Positions 33,345 to 41,656 of a stretch of 64,000 nt of DNA are shown piece by piece. Numbering within the stretch: position 1 is the first letter of the stretch; each line of letters starts with the position of its first letter. Origin of the DNA: an uncultured Oscillibacter sp. (lineage in GTDB: Bacteria > Bacillota > Clostridia > Oscillospirales > Oscillospiraceae); contig CAAGJQ010000048.1 in the NCBI GenBank assembly GCA_900770295.1, forward strand, positions 1-64,000, given 5' to 3'. The position numbers and the translations under genes were made by a program. The notes beneath the pieces are model-generated. The model was not told where the DNA came from. It made no database searches and saw only the letters and a program-made list of their open reading frames with translations.

Positions 33345-33869
33345 TTGAAGAACAAGCAATACAAACTGGATATCATCCCCGGCATTGTGCTCGCAGTATT
33401 TTCTATCGCATACCTCTCCATGATCCCCAGCATCCAGACCTTTACCGGCCTGGGCGCTACTCCGCTGACCAATCATTTCGTCCCTTATCTCTGGGGCGGC
33501 GCACTTCTGGTGCTGAGCCTCTGGATCATTGCAAGAGGATTCCGGAAGCGCAAAAAGTATCTGGCCGAGGGCGGCAAAATTGAAAAGACCTCCCTCAAGG
33601 CAGGCCTGATGGAAAAGCGCGAGGTCGTGGCCAGCTTCATCGCCCTGGGTCTGTATGTGGGCCTGATGGGGGTTGTCGGCTTTGTGATTACCACCATCCT
33701 CTATGTGTTCGTACAGATTCTGATTCTGACACCGCGTGAGAAGTGGAAGAAGAACTATATACCTGCTGCGATCACCGCGGTGATTGCCGGCGTGGTACTG
33801 TTCTACATTTTCAGGTATATGCTGAACGTTCTGCTGCCTGTTGGCATCCTGAGCGTATTTGGCCTGTAA
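33345..33869 (+). CDS. Tripartite tricarboxylate transporter small membrane subunit TctB
   Basis: A 174-residue four-helix membrane protein in the TctB position immediately before TctA. Hydrophobic segments begin LDIIPGIVLAVFSIAYLSMI and end with a pair around FVITTILYVFVQILI and AAITAVIAGVVLFYIF. The family forms the small integral subunit of TTT transporters, which import carboxylates with a solute-binding lipoprotein. The start is a TTG at 33345 with AAGGAG 9-10 nt upstream; there is no ATG near. Cited from gene order plus topology, since TctB sequences are poorly conserved. Confidence 0.85.
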   Translation: MKNKQYKLDIIPGIVLAVFSIAYLSMIPSIQTFTGLGATPLTNHFVPYLWGGALLVLSLWIIARGFRKRKKYLAEGGKIEKTSLKAGLMEKREVVASFIALGLYVGLMGVVGFVITTILYVFVQILILTPREKWKKNYIPAAITAVIAGVVLFYIFRYMLNVLLPVGILSVFGL

Positions 33870-33885
33870 GGAGGGAGTTGAAGAT

Positions 33886-35409
33886 ATGATTCTGCAAGGT
33901 TTAATGGATGTTCTTCAACCCATGACCATTGTCCTGATCGCCATTGGCACTGCCGTGGGTATCGTATTCGGCTCCATTCCCGGCCTGACCGCCACCATGG
34001 CTATCGTCATGTTCCTGCCTGTCACCTATTCCATGTCCGCCTCCGAGGGCATTTCCATGCTGATGGCCCTGTACATCGGCGGCATCTCCGGCGGCCTGAT
34101 CTCCGCCATTCTGCTGAACATCCCCGGCACCCCTTCCTCCGTGGCCACCTGCTTTGACGGCAAGCCTCTGGCGGACAAGGGCGAGGCCGGCAAGGCTTTG
34201 GGCACCGGCGTGGTGTTCTCCTTCATCGGCACGGTGATCGGTATTGGCCTGCTTGTTGTGCTCTCCCCCGTGCTGTGCGATTTCGCCCTGAAGTTCCAGG
34301 CGTATGAATATTGCGCACTGGCTATCTTCTCCCTGTCCATGGTGATCGCCCTGACTGGTCACGACATGCCCAAGGGCCTGATCAGCGCTGTGATGGGCGC
34401 TCTGCTGGCCACCGTCGGTCTGGCTCCCATCGACTCCAAGCCCCGCTTCACCTTCGGCCTGTATCAGCTGAACAACGGCTTCGCCCTGGTGGTCCTGCTG
34501 ATCGGCCTGTTTGCCATCGCCGAGGTCATGTCCTATGCGGAGTCTGTCCGTCAGAACCAGGACTTTACCATCCGCAGCAATGTCAAGATCAAGGGCGTGG
34601 GCTTTACCTTTAAGGAGTTTGTGGGCCAGATCCGCAACGCGATTGTCTCGTCCCTCATCGGCGTGGGCATCGGCATTCTGCCCGGTATCGGAGGCGGCGT
34701 GTCCTGTATGATCTCCTACACCGTCTCCAAGAACACCTCCAAGCGCCGTGAGCTGTACGGCACAGGTATCATGGACGGTGTTGTGGCCTCTGAGGCGGCC
34801 AACAACGGAACCATCGGCGGCGCCATGATCCCCCTGCTGGCGTTGGGCATCCCGGGCGATGCCGCTACCGCCATGCTGCTGGGCGGACTGCAGATTCACA
34901 ACGTGGCTCCTGGTCCGCTGATCTATGAGAAGAGCGGCAACGTGGTCTACGCGATCTTCTTCGCCATGGTCCTGTCCGCCATCTTCATGATGCTGTTCAT
35001 GCTGCTTGGCATGCGCTTCTTCGTCTCGGTTCTGAAGATCCCCAAGAATTACCTGCTGCCTGTGGTGGTCGTGCTGTGCGGTATCGGCGCCATCGGCAAC
35101 GCCAATATGCTGTTTGACACCTACTGCATGGTGGGCTTCGGTCTCATGAGTTATCTGCTGATCAAGTCCAAGATCCCCACTGTTCCCATGATTCTGGGTT
35201 TCATTCTGGGTCCCACGTTCGAGCAGAACCTGCGCCGTGTGTCCCAGCTGGCCTCCAGCGATCCCTTCTGGAACCATCCCATTTTCTGTGTATTGATCAT
35301 TGCCACCGTTTTCGTGGTCATCTTCTCCACCCGCGCCAATCTGAAGGATGCCAAACGCGCGCAGGAAGAGGAACTGGCAGCTATGAAAGCGGCCGGTAAT
35401 GATGAATAA
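33886..35409 (+). CDS. Tripartite tricarboxylate transporter large permease TctA
   Basis: A 507-residue permease with about 12 transmembrane helices. It has the conserved TctA blocks IVFGSIPGLTATMAIVMFLP, ILLNIPGTPSSVATCFDGKP and the repeated-half GVGIGILPGIGGGVSCMISY and MIPLLALGIPGDAATAMLLG. These glycine/proline-rich loops form the substrate path. GGAGGGAG is 8 nt before the ATG at 33886. It acts with TctB (upstream) and the TctC lipoprotein (downstream) to import a carboxylate, here probably an acid sugar or 2-hydroxy acid handled by the same operon. Confidence 0.95.
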   Translation: MILQGLMDVLQPMTIVLIAIGTAVGIVFGSIPGLTATMAIVMFLPVTYSMSASEGISMLMALYIGGISGGLISAILLNIPGTPSSVATCFDGKPLADKGEAGKALGTGVVFSFIGTVIGIGLLVVLSPVLCDFALKFQAYEYCALAIFSLSMVIALTGHDMPKGLISAVMGALLATVGLAPIDSKPRFTFGLYQLNNGFALVVLLIGLFAIAEVMSYAESVRQNQDFTIRSNVKIKGVGFTFKEFVGQIRNAIVSSLIGVGIGILPGIGGGVSCMISYTVSKNTSKRRELYGTGIMDGVVASEAANNGTIGGAMIPLLALGIPGDAATAMLLGGLQIHNVAPGPLIYEKSGNVVYAIFFAMVLSAIFMMLFMLLGMRFFVSVLKIPKNYLLPVVVVLCGIGAIGNANMLFDTYCMVGFGLMSYLLIKSKIPTVPMILGFILGPTFEQNLRRVSQLASSDPFWNHPIFCVLIIATVFVVIFSTRANLKDAKRAQEEELAAMKAAGNDE

Positions 35410-35440
35410 AAAAACTCTCAACGAAGAAAGGAACACAACC

Positions 35441-36463
35441 ATGAAAAGAATCTTTGCCCTGCTCCTGACCCTCGCAATGGTGCTGAGCCTGGCTGCCTGC
35501 GGCGGCTCCAAGGAGAGCTCCAGCACCTCCGACAGCAGCACTTCCAGCAGCACCTCCAGCAGCGATACCAGCAACGCCGCCGAAGGCTGGCCTTCCAAGA
35601 CCATCAATATCTACATGACTCACGGCGCCGGCGGCGACACCGACTATATGGGCCGTCAGCTGGCCACCGCTCTGGAGAGCGTTCTGGGCGTGTCCGTGGT
35701 CGTGACCAATGTCACCGGCTCCAACGGCGCCACCTGCATGCAGCAGTATAAGGACGGCGACACCGACGGCTATACCTTCATCGCCACCAACACCGCCGCT
35801 CTGAACGGCAACGAGGCCACCGGCATGGTCGACTTCGGCTATGACGCCTTCGAGCCCGTGGCTGTCTACGGCATCCAGTCCGGCGAGAACATTGTTGTCC
35901 CTGCCGACGCTCCTTACGACAGCCTGGGTGATTTGATCGAGGCTTCCCAGGCCAATCCCGGCCAGATCAAGTTCGGCATTTCCACCGGCGGCGGCGTGTA
36001 CATCCAGTCCTGCGTCCTGACCAACCTGGGCGGCGCTCAGTTCAACATCATCGACGTCGGCGACGGCGCTACCCGTCTGACCGCTCTGCTGGGCGGCGAA
36101 GTCGACGCCACCTCCCTGCCTTACTCCACCGCTGCCGACTATATCGAGAACGGCCAGCTGAAGAGCCTGTGCACCTGCCTGTCCAAGGCTCCCGACCTGC
36201 TGCCTGACCAGGTTGCTGCCAGCGAGACCATCCCCGAGCTGATCATCGATACCGAGTATGTGCTGCTGGCTCCCAAGGGCACTCCCGCTGAGATCGTGGA
36301 GGCCATGAATGCCGCCGTTCTGGAAGCTACCAGCACCGACGACTGGAAGACCATGGTCAACGACTACTGCTTCCAGAATCCCTTCGTCCTGAACGTGGAG
36401 GACACCATTGCCAACCTGAAGGAGCAGCGCGACCTGTTCCAGAGCTTCGTGCCCTTCCTGTAA
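35441..36463 (+). CDS. Tripartite tricarboxylate transporter substrate-binding lipoprotein TctC
   Basis: A 340-residue binding protein. MKRIFALLLTLAMVLSLAAC is a lipoprotein signal with lipobox LAAC, Cys20 being the lipid anchor. A Ser/Thr-rich linker (about 23-43) tethers the domain. The mature protein shows TctC features: WPSKTINIYMTHGAGGDTD near the start, TNVTGSNGATCMQQY and GFSG-like blocks for carboxylate binding. It captures the substrate outside the membrane for TctAB. AAAGGAA precedes the ATG at 35441. It is the last gene of the operon, with a strong terminator behind it. Confidence 0.93.
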   Translation: MKRIFALLLTLAMVLSLAACGGSKESSSTSDSSTSSSTSSSDTSNAAEGWPSKTINIYMTHGAGGDTDYMGRQLATALESVLGVSVVVTNVTGSNGATCMQQYKDGDTDGYTFIATNTAALNGNEATGMVDFGYDAFEPVAVYGIQSGENIVVPADAPYDSLGDLIEASQANPGQIKFGISTGGGVYIQSCVLTNLGGAQFNIIDVGDGATRLTALLGGEVDATSLPYSTAADYIENGQLKSLCTCLSKAPDLLPDQVAASETIPELIIDTEYVLLAPKGTPAEIVEAMNAAVLEATSTDDWKTMVNDYCFQNPFVLNVEDTIANLKEQRDLFQSFVPFL

Positions 36464-36487
36464 TCCGGGCTGAGGTTTGCTGTATGA

Positions 36488-36522
36488 AAAAAGGGGCCTC
36501 TGTATATCAGAGGCCCCTTTTT
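36488..36522 (+). terminator. Terminator of the ten-gene acid-sugar operon
   Basis: A perfect 15-bp stem AAAAAGGGGCCTCTG with loop TATAT, ending in T5. Confidence 0.92.
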
Positions 36523-36590
36523 CTTCAACAGGGCACACAGAGCTGACATATCCGGCTCCGGAGAAATGAAAACACAAGAGGACTGGGAAT

Positions 36591-37511
36591 ATGCTCAAGG
36601 ATCTTTTACAGCTGGAGCTTATCATGGTCTTGCTGGTGCTGGCCGGCGTCTGGCTGCGCAGGCGGGGAACCATCACGGACCAGGGGCGGGACTGCCTGAC
36701 AGACGTGCTGATGACAGTGATTCTGCCCTGCAATATTTTTCTCTCTTTCAAAACGGACGCTGATATGGAGACGCTCCAGAGCTTTCTGGTCACCATTGCA
36801 ATCAGCGTGTTTGTCATGCTGCTGGTCACAGTCCTGGGAAAGGCACTGTACCGGCATAAGGAGGAGCACCAGGAAAAAGTGCTTCGCTATGGACTGATCA
36901 ACTCCAACGCGCTGTTCATCGGCCTGCCTGTCATTCAGAGCCTGCTGGGAGATGCCGGCGTTTTACAGCAGAGCATGTACATGATCTTTGTCCGGATGTT
37001 CTGCTGGAGCTATGGGCTGTCCCTGTACACCGGCGTAAAATCGGACTGGAAGTCCTCGGCCAGGCGTCTGATGACAAACGGCTGCATGATCGCCGCCACG
37101 CTGGGCCTGGTGATGATGCTGACCGGCTTCCGGCTGCCGTCCTTTCTGGACCGGACCCTGGGATACGCCAGCAACTGCATGATGCTGATCTCCATGCTGC
37201 TGATCGGCGTGGTGCTGTCGGAAATGGATTTCAAACAGCTGCTGCGGGCGGATGTGTGGGGCTTTACGGCGGTACGGCTGCTGCTGGTCCCGGCGGTTGT
37301 TCTGCTGGCCTGCCGCCTGTTCCGGGTGCCGTATATCGTCGCGGCCACCTGCACGCTGCTGTCCGGCATGCCTGCCGCCAGCCTGACGGCGGTTCTGGCA
37401 GCCAGATACCACGGAGATTCGGAGTTGGGCGCTCTGTTGGTGACGGTGAGCACGATCCTGTCTGCTGTGACAATTCCACTTTGGTTTATGATCTTGCAGC
37501 AACCGGGCTGA
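36591..37511 (+). CDS. AEC-family permease (auxin efflux carrier-like)
   Basis: A 306-residue, ten-helix transporter of the AEC family (MleP/MdcF-like), whose bacterial members move malate, malonate and other carboxylates. Family features include CLTDVLMTVILPCNIFLSF in the first unwound helix, GLINSNALFIGLPVIQSLLG and the second-half crossing TCTLLSGMPAASLTAVLAA. GAGG lies 9-10 nt before the ATG. It follows the TctC terminator, so it is a separate unit with the HpcH/HpaI aldolase 27 nt on. A role in uptake or release of a pathway acid is inferred from context. Confidence 0.88.
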   Translation: MLKDLLQLELIMVLLVLAGVWLRRRGTITDQGRDCLTDVLMTVILPCNIFLSFKTDADMETLQSFLVTIAISVFVMLLVTVLGKALYRHKEEHQEKVLRYGLINSNALFIGLPVIQSLLGDAGVLQQSMYMIFVRMFCWSYGLSLYTGVKSDWKSSARRLMTNGCMIAATLGLVMMLTGFRLPSFLDRTLGYASNCMMLISMLLIGVVLSEMDFKQLLRADVWGFTAVRLLLVPAVVLLACRLFRVPYIVAATCTLLSGMPAASLTAVLAARYHGDSELGALLVTVSTILSAVTIPLWFMILQQPG

Positions 37512-37538
37512 ATACATAAATGAGCGGAGGAAAACAAC

Positions 37539-38339
37539 ATGATGAAGGAAAACAAACTGCGCCGCATCCTGCGGGAGAACAGAACCTCGGTAGCTACCCG
37601 CCTGTGGAGCACGTGGCCCCTGTATACGGAGTCTCTGGGCGCCACGGGAAACTTTGACTATATGGAATTCGTGGCGGAATACGCACCCTTTACCCAGGCG
37701 GACCTGGAGAATATGGCCCGGGCCGCGGAGCTGTATGAGATGGGCTCCATGATCAAGGTGGACTTTCAGAACCGGTTTTATGTGGCGCAGAAAGCAGTGG
37801 CCTCCGGCTTCCAGGCCGTCAACTTCGCGGACCACCGGACACCGAAGGAGGTCCGGGATTCCATCAACTCCATCCGCCCGCTGGTGGAGGGGACCGACGG
37901 CTGGTACGGCTGCCCCAACCGCCGCTTTATCAGCAGTCCCAACGGCGTGAGCCAAAAGGAGCATATCGCGCGGCTGAATGACATCGTGCTGTGTTTCATG
38001 ATCGAAAAGAGGGAAGCCGTGGACAACATCGAGGAGATCTGTTCCATCCCGGGGGTGGACATGGTCCAGTTCGGTCCGGCGGACTACTCCATGAGCCTGG
38101 GCTGGAACCGGACGGAGCACGAGGAGGAGTGGAAGGCGGCGGAACGGCATGTGATCGAGGTAGCCCTGCGGCACGGCGTCCAGCCTCGCTGTGAGATCAG
38201 CAGCCCGGACCAGGCCCAGTACTACATCGACCTGGGCGTCCGGCATTTCAGCCTGGGCGACCAGCTGGCCAAGCTGAAGGCGTTCTGGATCGGTGAGGGC
38301 CGCCAGATGCGGGATATCGCCAGAGCTCTGGAAAAATAG
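37539..38339 (+). CDS. HpcH/HpaI-family aldolase
   Basis: A 266-residue class II (divalent metal) 2-oxo-acid aldolase of the HpcH/HpaI/citrate lyase beta fold. The barrel includes SMIKVDFQNRFYVAQKAVA, the metal-ligand glutamate region FMIEKREAVDNIEEICS and the second ligand block MVQFGPADYSMSLG. Such enzymes cleave 4-hydroxy-2-oxo acids to pyruvate and an aldehyde. The N-terminus is shorter than in HpaI, and the usual Trp/His-rich start is replaced by TRLWSTWPLYTE, so the substrate is unlikely to be the homoprotocatechuate product. GGAGG is 8 nt before the ATG. It ends at a bidirectional terminator. Confidence 0.87.
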   Translation: MMKENKLRRILRENRTSVATRLWSTWPLYTESLGATGNFDYMEFVAEYAPFTQADLENMARAAELYEMGSMIKVDFQNRFYVAQKAVASGFQAVNFADHRTPKEVRDSINSIRPLVEGTDGWYGCPNRRFISSPNGVSQKEHIARLNDIVLCFMIEKREAVDNIEEICSIPGVDMVQFGPADYSMSLGWNRTEHEEEWKAAERHVIEVALRHGVQPRCEISSPDQAQYYIDLGVRHFSLGDQLAKLKAFWIGEGRQMRDIARALEK

Positions 38340-38392
38340 CTCCCTTGCCAACACAAATGTACAATAAATTAAGAAAAAAGCATCATAAAGTG

Positions 38393-38429
38393 TCAAAAGG
38401 CACGGCCCAGATTGGGCCGTGCCTTTTGA
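38393..38429. terminator. Bidirectional terminator between convergent units
   Basis: A perfect 17-bp stem (TCAAAAGGCACGGCCCA) with a 3-nt loop. T-runs exist on both strands. Confidence 0.92.
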
Positions 38430-38458
38430 CGAAGAAGAGAGGGTAGCAGGAAATCATA

Positions 38459-39988
38459 TCAGGCCGTGGTGCCAAGCCACCAGACAATGAATTCATCACT
38501 GCCCATGCCGAAGAGCTCGCTTTTGGTGGGCTGGCCGGAGGCCACGGCGATCAGAGCGTCGAAAATTTCCCGGCCCATCTGGTCCAGGTCCTTTTCACCG
38601 TCAATGACCGTGCCGGCGTTCAGGTCCATGTCGTCCTCCTGCCGCTGGTAGAGCGGCGTGTTGGAGGCGATTTTCAGGGTGGGGAAGTGCTGGGCGCCGT
38701 AGCAGGAGCCGCGGCCGGTGGTAAAGGCGCACAGGTTGCATCCGCCGGCGAACATGGCGGCGGCGGAGACGGGGTCGTAGGAGGGGGAGTTCATGATGAC
38801 AAGGCCGGGGCCTGTAATGGGCTCGGCGTAGCCCACGACGTCGTTCAGCGGCGTGCTGCCGCCCTTTTTGGCGCTGCCCAGGGCCTTTTCCAGCACATTG
38901 GTGATGCCGCCGGCGTTGTTGCCCGGCGTGACCTTGCCGCAAATCTGGGAATCCCGGCCCTCACAGTATTGCAGCCACCAGTGCATGACGTCGATGAGCT
39001 TTTGGGCTACCTCGGGGGATTTGGCCCGGCGGGCGAGGGCACCCTCCACGCCCAGCAGCTCCGTGGGCTCTGTCAGGACGGCGGTGCCGCCGTTTTGGAC
39101 CAGCAGGTCCATGGCCTTGCCCAGAGCGGGGTTGGCGGAGGAACCGGAGAAGGAGTCGGAGCCGCCGCATTCCAGACCGATTTTCAGATGGCTGACCGGT
39201 ACGCTCTGCCGGCGGCATTGGTCGGCGATGGGAAGCATGGCCTCCACCATGGCGATGCCCCGGGCAACGGCCTTCCGGGCGCCGCCTTCCTCCTGGATCA
39301 CCAGGCGGCCCAGCATGGGGCCGGGGACCAGGCCGTTTTCCGCCAGACAGGCGTCGATGTTGTTGGACTCACACCCCAGCGCGCACAGAACGGCACCGGC
39401 CATGTTGGGATTTTTGATATGTCCGCCGATGACCCGGCGCAGGAAGGTCATGGGATCTCCGGACTTTTCCAGACCGCAGCCGGAGGAGGTGATCAGCGGC
39501 ACCACCGCATCCACATGGGGATAGTCTTTCAGAATCTCCTCCGTGAAGTGGTTGGCGATCTTCCGGGCCACGGTGGCTGCGCAGTTGCTGCACACGATGA
39601 CGGCGATGCAGTTCCGGGTGCCCACCTGGCCGTCGGAACGGACATAGCCCATAAAGGTGCGCTGCTGCTCCGGCGGCAGAATTTCCACGGGGCGGTAGTC
39701 CTGGCAGAAGTGGTACTCTTCGGCCACGGCGTCAAAATGGATGGTGTCGTTGTGCATGTGGGTGCCGGGCTCCACGTCCCGGGAGGCATAGCCGATGACC
39801 GTGTTATACTTCAGAATGGGAGAACCCTTGGCAATGGGGCAGGAGGCGATCTTGTGTCCCAGGGGGATATCTGTTTTGACGGTGATGCCCTCCTCCGGGA
39901 TCACCGTCCCGGCGGCAACGGGCTGTCGGGCCACCACGATGTTATCCGCCGGGTCCAGACGGATGACGGGGCTTTTCTCTGCGGACAT
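38459..39988 (-). CDS. UxaA-family acid-sugar dehydratase (altronate/galactarate dehydratase type)
   Basis: A 509-residue iron-dependent hydro-lyase. An N-terminal SAF-like domain (about 1-90, NIVVARQPVAAGTVIPEE) is joined to the UxaA/GarD catalytic domain with YVRSDGQVGTRNCIAVI, SNCAAT, LGCESNNID and LECGGSDSFSG, then the C-terminal GGCNLCAFTTGRGS. Relatives dehydrate altronate, galactarate or (D)-arabinarate to 2-oxo-3-deoxy acids. I start it at the ATG at 39988 (GAGG 10 nt upstream), though a GTG one codon earlier is possible. It follows the DapA-fold gene by 21 nt. The dehydratase would make the 2-oxo-3-deoxy acid that the lyase cleaves. Confidence 0.9.
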   Translation of the reverse strand: MSAEKSPVIRLDPADNIVVARQPVAAGTVIPEEGITVKTDIPLGHKIASCPIAKGSPILKYNTVIGYASRDVEPGTHMHNDTIHFDAVAEEYHFCQDYRPVEILPPEQQRTFMGYVRSDGQVGTRNCIAVIVCSNCAATVARKIANHFTEEILKDYPHVDAVVPLITSSGCGLEKSGDPMTFLRRVIGGHIKNPNMAGAVLCALGCESNNIDACLAENGLVPGPMLGRLVIQEEGGARKAVARGIAMVEAMLPIADQCRRQSVPVSHLKIGLECGGSDSFSGSSANPALGKAMDLLVQNGGTAVLTEPTELLGVEGALARRAKSPEVAQKLIDVMHWWLQYCEGRDSQICGKVTPGNNAGGITNVLEKALGSAKKGGSTPLNDVVGYAEPITGPGLVIMNSPSYDPVSAAAMFAGGCNLCAFTTGRGSCYGAQHFPTLKIASNTPLYQRQEDDMDLNAGTVIDGEKDLDQMGREIFDALIAVASGQPTKSELFGMGSDEFIVWWLGTTA

Positions 39989-40009
39989 CACGACAACACC
40001 TCGCTTATT

Positions 40010-40906
40010 TTACATATATTCGCGCAGCTTTTCGATGTGGGCGTCGATACGCTTCATCTCGTCGGCGGTGATAGGCTCGGTGGGCTGGCACACACGTTTG
40101 TCCACAAAGCCCAGCTTGCTCATGGCGTACTTGGTGGAAGCGGTCTGGCTCTTGGCCATGGGATAGAGCTTGCAGATCTCGTCCACGATGGCACCCCACT
40201 TGATGGCGTTCTCGATGTCGCCGGCCTTGCCGTACTCGTACAGCTTCAGGTGGGCCTTGGGGAACAGCGGCGCCAGGGAGGGGATGTAGCCGTCGGCGCC
40301 CATCAGCATGCTGGGAACGGCCAGATTGGTGGAGCCCTGGTGCACCAGGAAGTCCGTGCCCCGGAAGTGGTTCAGCAGCTTGATGAAGGCCGGGAAGTTG
40401 CCGGAGGTGTCCTTGACGCCGATGACCTTGTCAATTTGGGAGATTTTAATGATGGTGTCGGCGGTCAGGTTCTGGCCGGTGAAGGGCGGGATGTTGTAGA
40501 TCATCAGATCGGCGCTGGTGTGCTTGCTGATCTCCTCGAAGTGGCGGACCGTCTCCTCCTGGGTGGCGTGGCGGGCGTAGAACACCGGGGTGACCACAGC
40601 GGTCTTGCCGCCCATGTCCTCCAGGCGCTTGATGTTCTCAATGACGCGCTGGGTGCTGGAGTCCATGCAGCCGGCGATGACGGGGACGCGACCGGCGCAC
40701 TCGTCCAGCGCGATCTTGATGGCGCGGTCCCGCTGCTCCTGAGTCAGGGACATGCACTCGCCGTTGGAACCGCAGACGAAAATGCCGTGGATGCCGTGCT
40801 CAATGCAGTGGTTGATCAGCTGGCGAAGGCCCTTTTCGTCAACCTTTTCGTGCTCGTCAATGGGGGTGATGATCGGCGGAATGACGCCGATGATTTCCTT
40901 ACTCAT
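40010..40906 (-). CDS. DapA-family 2-oxo-acid lyase
   Basis: A 298-residue class I aldolase of the DHDPS/NAL superfamily. It has GVIPPIITPID, FVCGSNGECMSLT (GSNGE loop), Tyr in MIYNIPPFTG and the Schiff-base lysine in GVKDTSGN. Encoded directly before a UxaA-type dehydratase, it is probably a 2-oxo-3-deoxy-acid aldolase or dehydratase. ATG at 40906 with AAGGAG 9 nt upstream; the open frame continues upstream to 41020 without a start that fits. It is divergent from the cupin-kinase-AraC unit. Confidence 0.89.
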   Translation of the reverse strand: MSKEIIGVIPPIITPIDEHEKVDEKGLRQLINHCIEHGIHGIFVCGSNGECMSLTQEQRDRAIKIALDECAGRVPVIAGCMDSSTQRVIENIKRLEDMGGKTAVVTPVFYARHATQEETVRHFEEISKHTSADLMIYNIPPFTGQNLTADTIIKISQIDKVIGVKDTSGNFPAFIKLLNHFRGTDFLVHQGSTNLAVPSMLMGADGYIPSLAPLFPKAHLKLYEYGKAGDIENAIKWGAIVDEICKLYPMAKSQTASTKYAMSKLGFVDKRVCQPTEPITADEMKRIDAHIEKLREYM

Positions 40907-40982
40907 ATCATACAGCTCCTTTTTGTGTGGGTGTTGCCACGTGTATTCTGATAGTTGTAGTATATCGCCCGGAGGCGGAAAA

Positions 40983-41100
40983 GTATTTTCACAAAGCAAC
41001 GTATGGTTTGTACTTTTCACCGGTTATCCCAAGGCGGAACGCCACCGGGACATCCCGGAACCGGCAGTCGTGGAAAAGATACGTTTACAGGTGAAAAAGA
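40983..41100. promoter_or_regulatory. Candidate AraC operators in the divergent region
   Basis: GTATTTTCAC (40983-40992), GTACTTTTCACC (41010-41021) and an inverted GGTGAAAAAGA (41090-41100) lie in the 338-bp gap between the lyase and cupin genes. Two direct copies and one inverted copy of one word suggest binding sites for the AraC regulator encoded downstream. Confidence 0.4.
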
Positions 41101-41123
41101 CAAATACAAACACGGGGAACTTC

Positions 41124-41132
41124 TGGTATAAT
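41124..41132 (+). promoter_or_regulatory. Extended -10 promoter of the cupin-kinase-AraC unit
   Basis: TG-G-TATAAT with no obvious -35 box, about 112 bp before the cupin ATG, consistent with activator control. Confidence 0.6.
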
Positions 41133-41244
41133 CATAAAAAAAGTAAGAAAAGCATTTTCCGTCGCGGACAAATCCGCAAAGAACGCGGGGGAGAAAATTG
41201 CCTGCCGCAGACAGAACCGTTGAAAAATATCAGGAGGAAATGAC

Positions 41245-41637
41245 ATGGATTTTGTGAGAAGAGAAGAGATCAAAAAAAATGAACTGCCCGGCCGTGTGGT
41301 ACAAAACGCCGTTGGGCGCAACAGCGCTGTGGCCAGTGAAAAAATGACGGTCAGCTTCTGCCGGTACAGCGCGGAAAGCGGCCCCATGGCCCCTCATAAC
41401 CACGCGGAGGAATCCGTGGTGGTCCTGGCCTGCAAGGACGCCTTTGTCCGCTGGGGTTCCGGCCCGGACAGCCTGGAGCATACCGTCTCCCTCCAGCCCG
41501 GCGACCTGATGCATTTCCCGGAGCTGGAGTGGCATGTGTTCGGCTACGAGGAGGGGGGCTTCCTGGATGCCCTGTGCATCTACGGCCAGGTGACGAATAT
41601 CCGGCCGGAGGAGATTTTACAGGAACAGAAGGCGTGA
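41245..41637 (+). CDS. Small cupin-domain protein
   Basis: A 130-residue single-domain cupin. The first cupin motif is visible as GPMAPHNHAEESVVVL, with two metal-ligand histidines and a glutamate, and the second as PGDLMHFPELEWHVFGYEEGG. Such proteins act as isomerases, epimerases or ligand-binding units on sugars and acids. GGAGG lies 7 nt before the ATG. It is followed 19 nt later by the second DUF1537 kinase; acid-sugar isomerisation is a reasonable but unproven guess. Confidence 0.82.
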   Translation: MDFVRREEIKKNELPGRVVQNAVGRNSAVASEKMTVSFCRYSAESGPMAPHNHAEESVVVLACKDAFVRWGSGPDSLEHTVSLQPGDLMHFPELEWHVFGYEEGGFLDALCIYGQVTNIRPEEILQEQKA

Positions 41638-41656
41638 CGGGAAAGGGCGAACGTTG

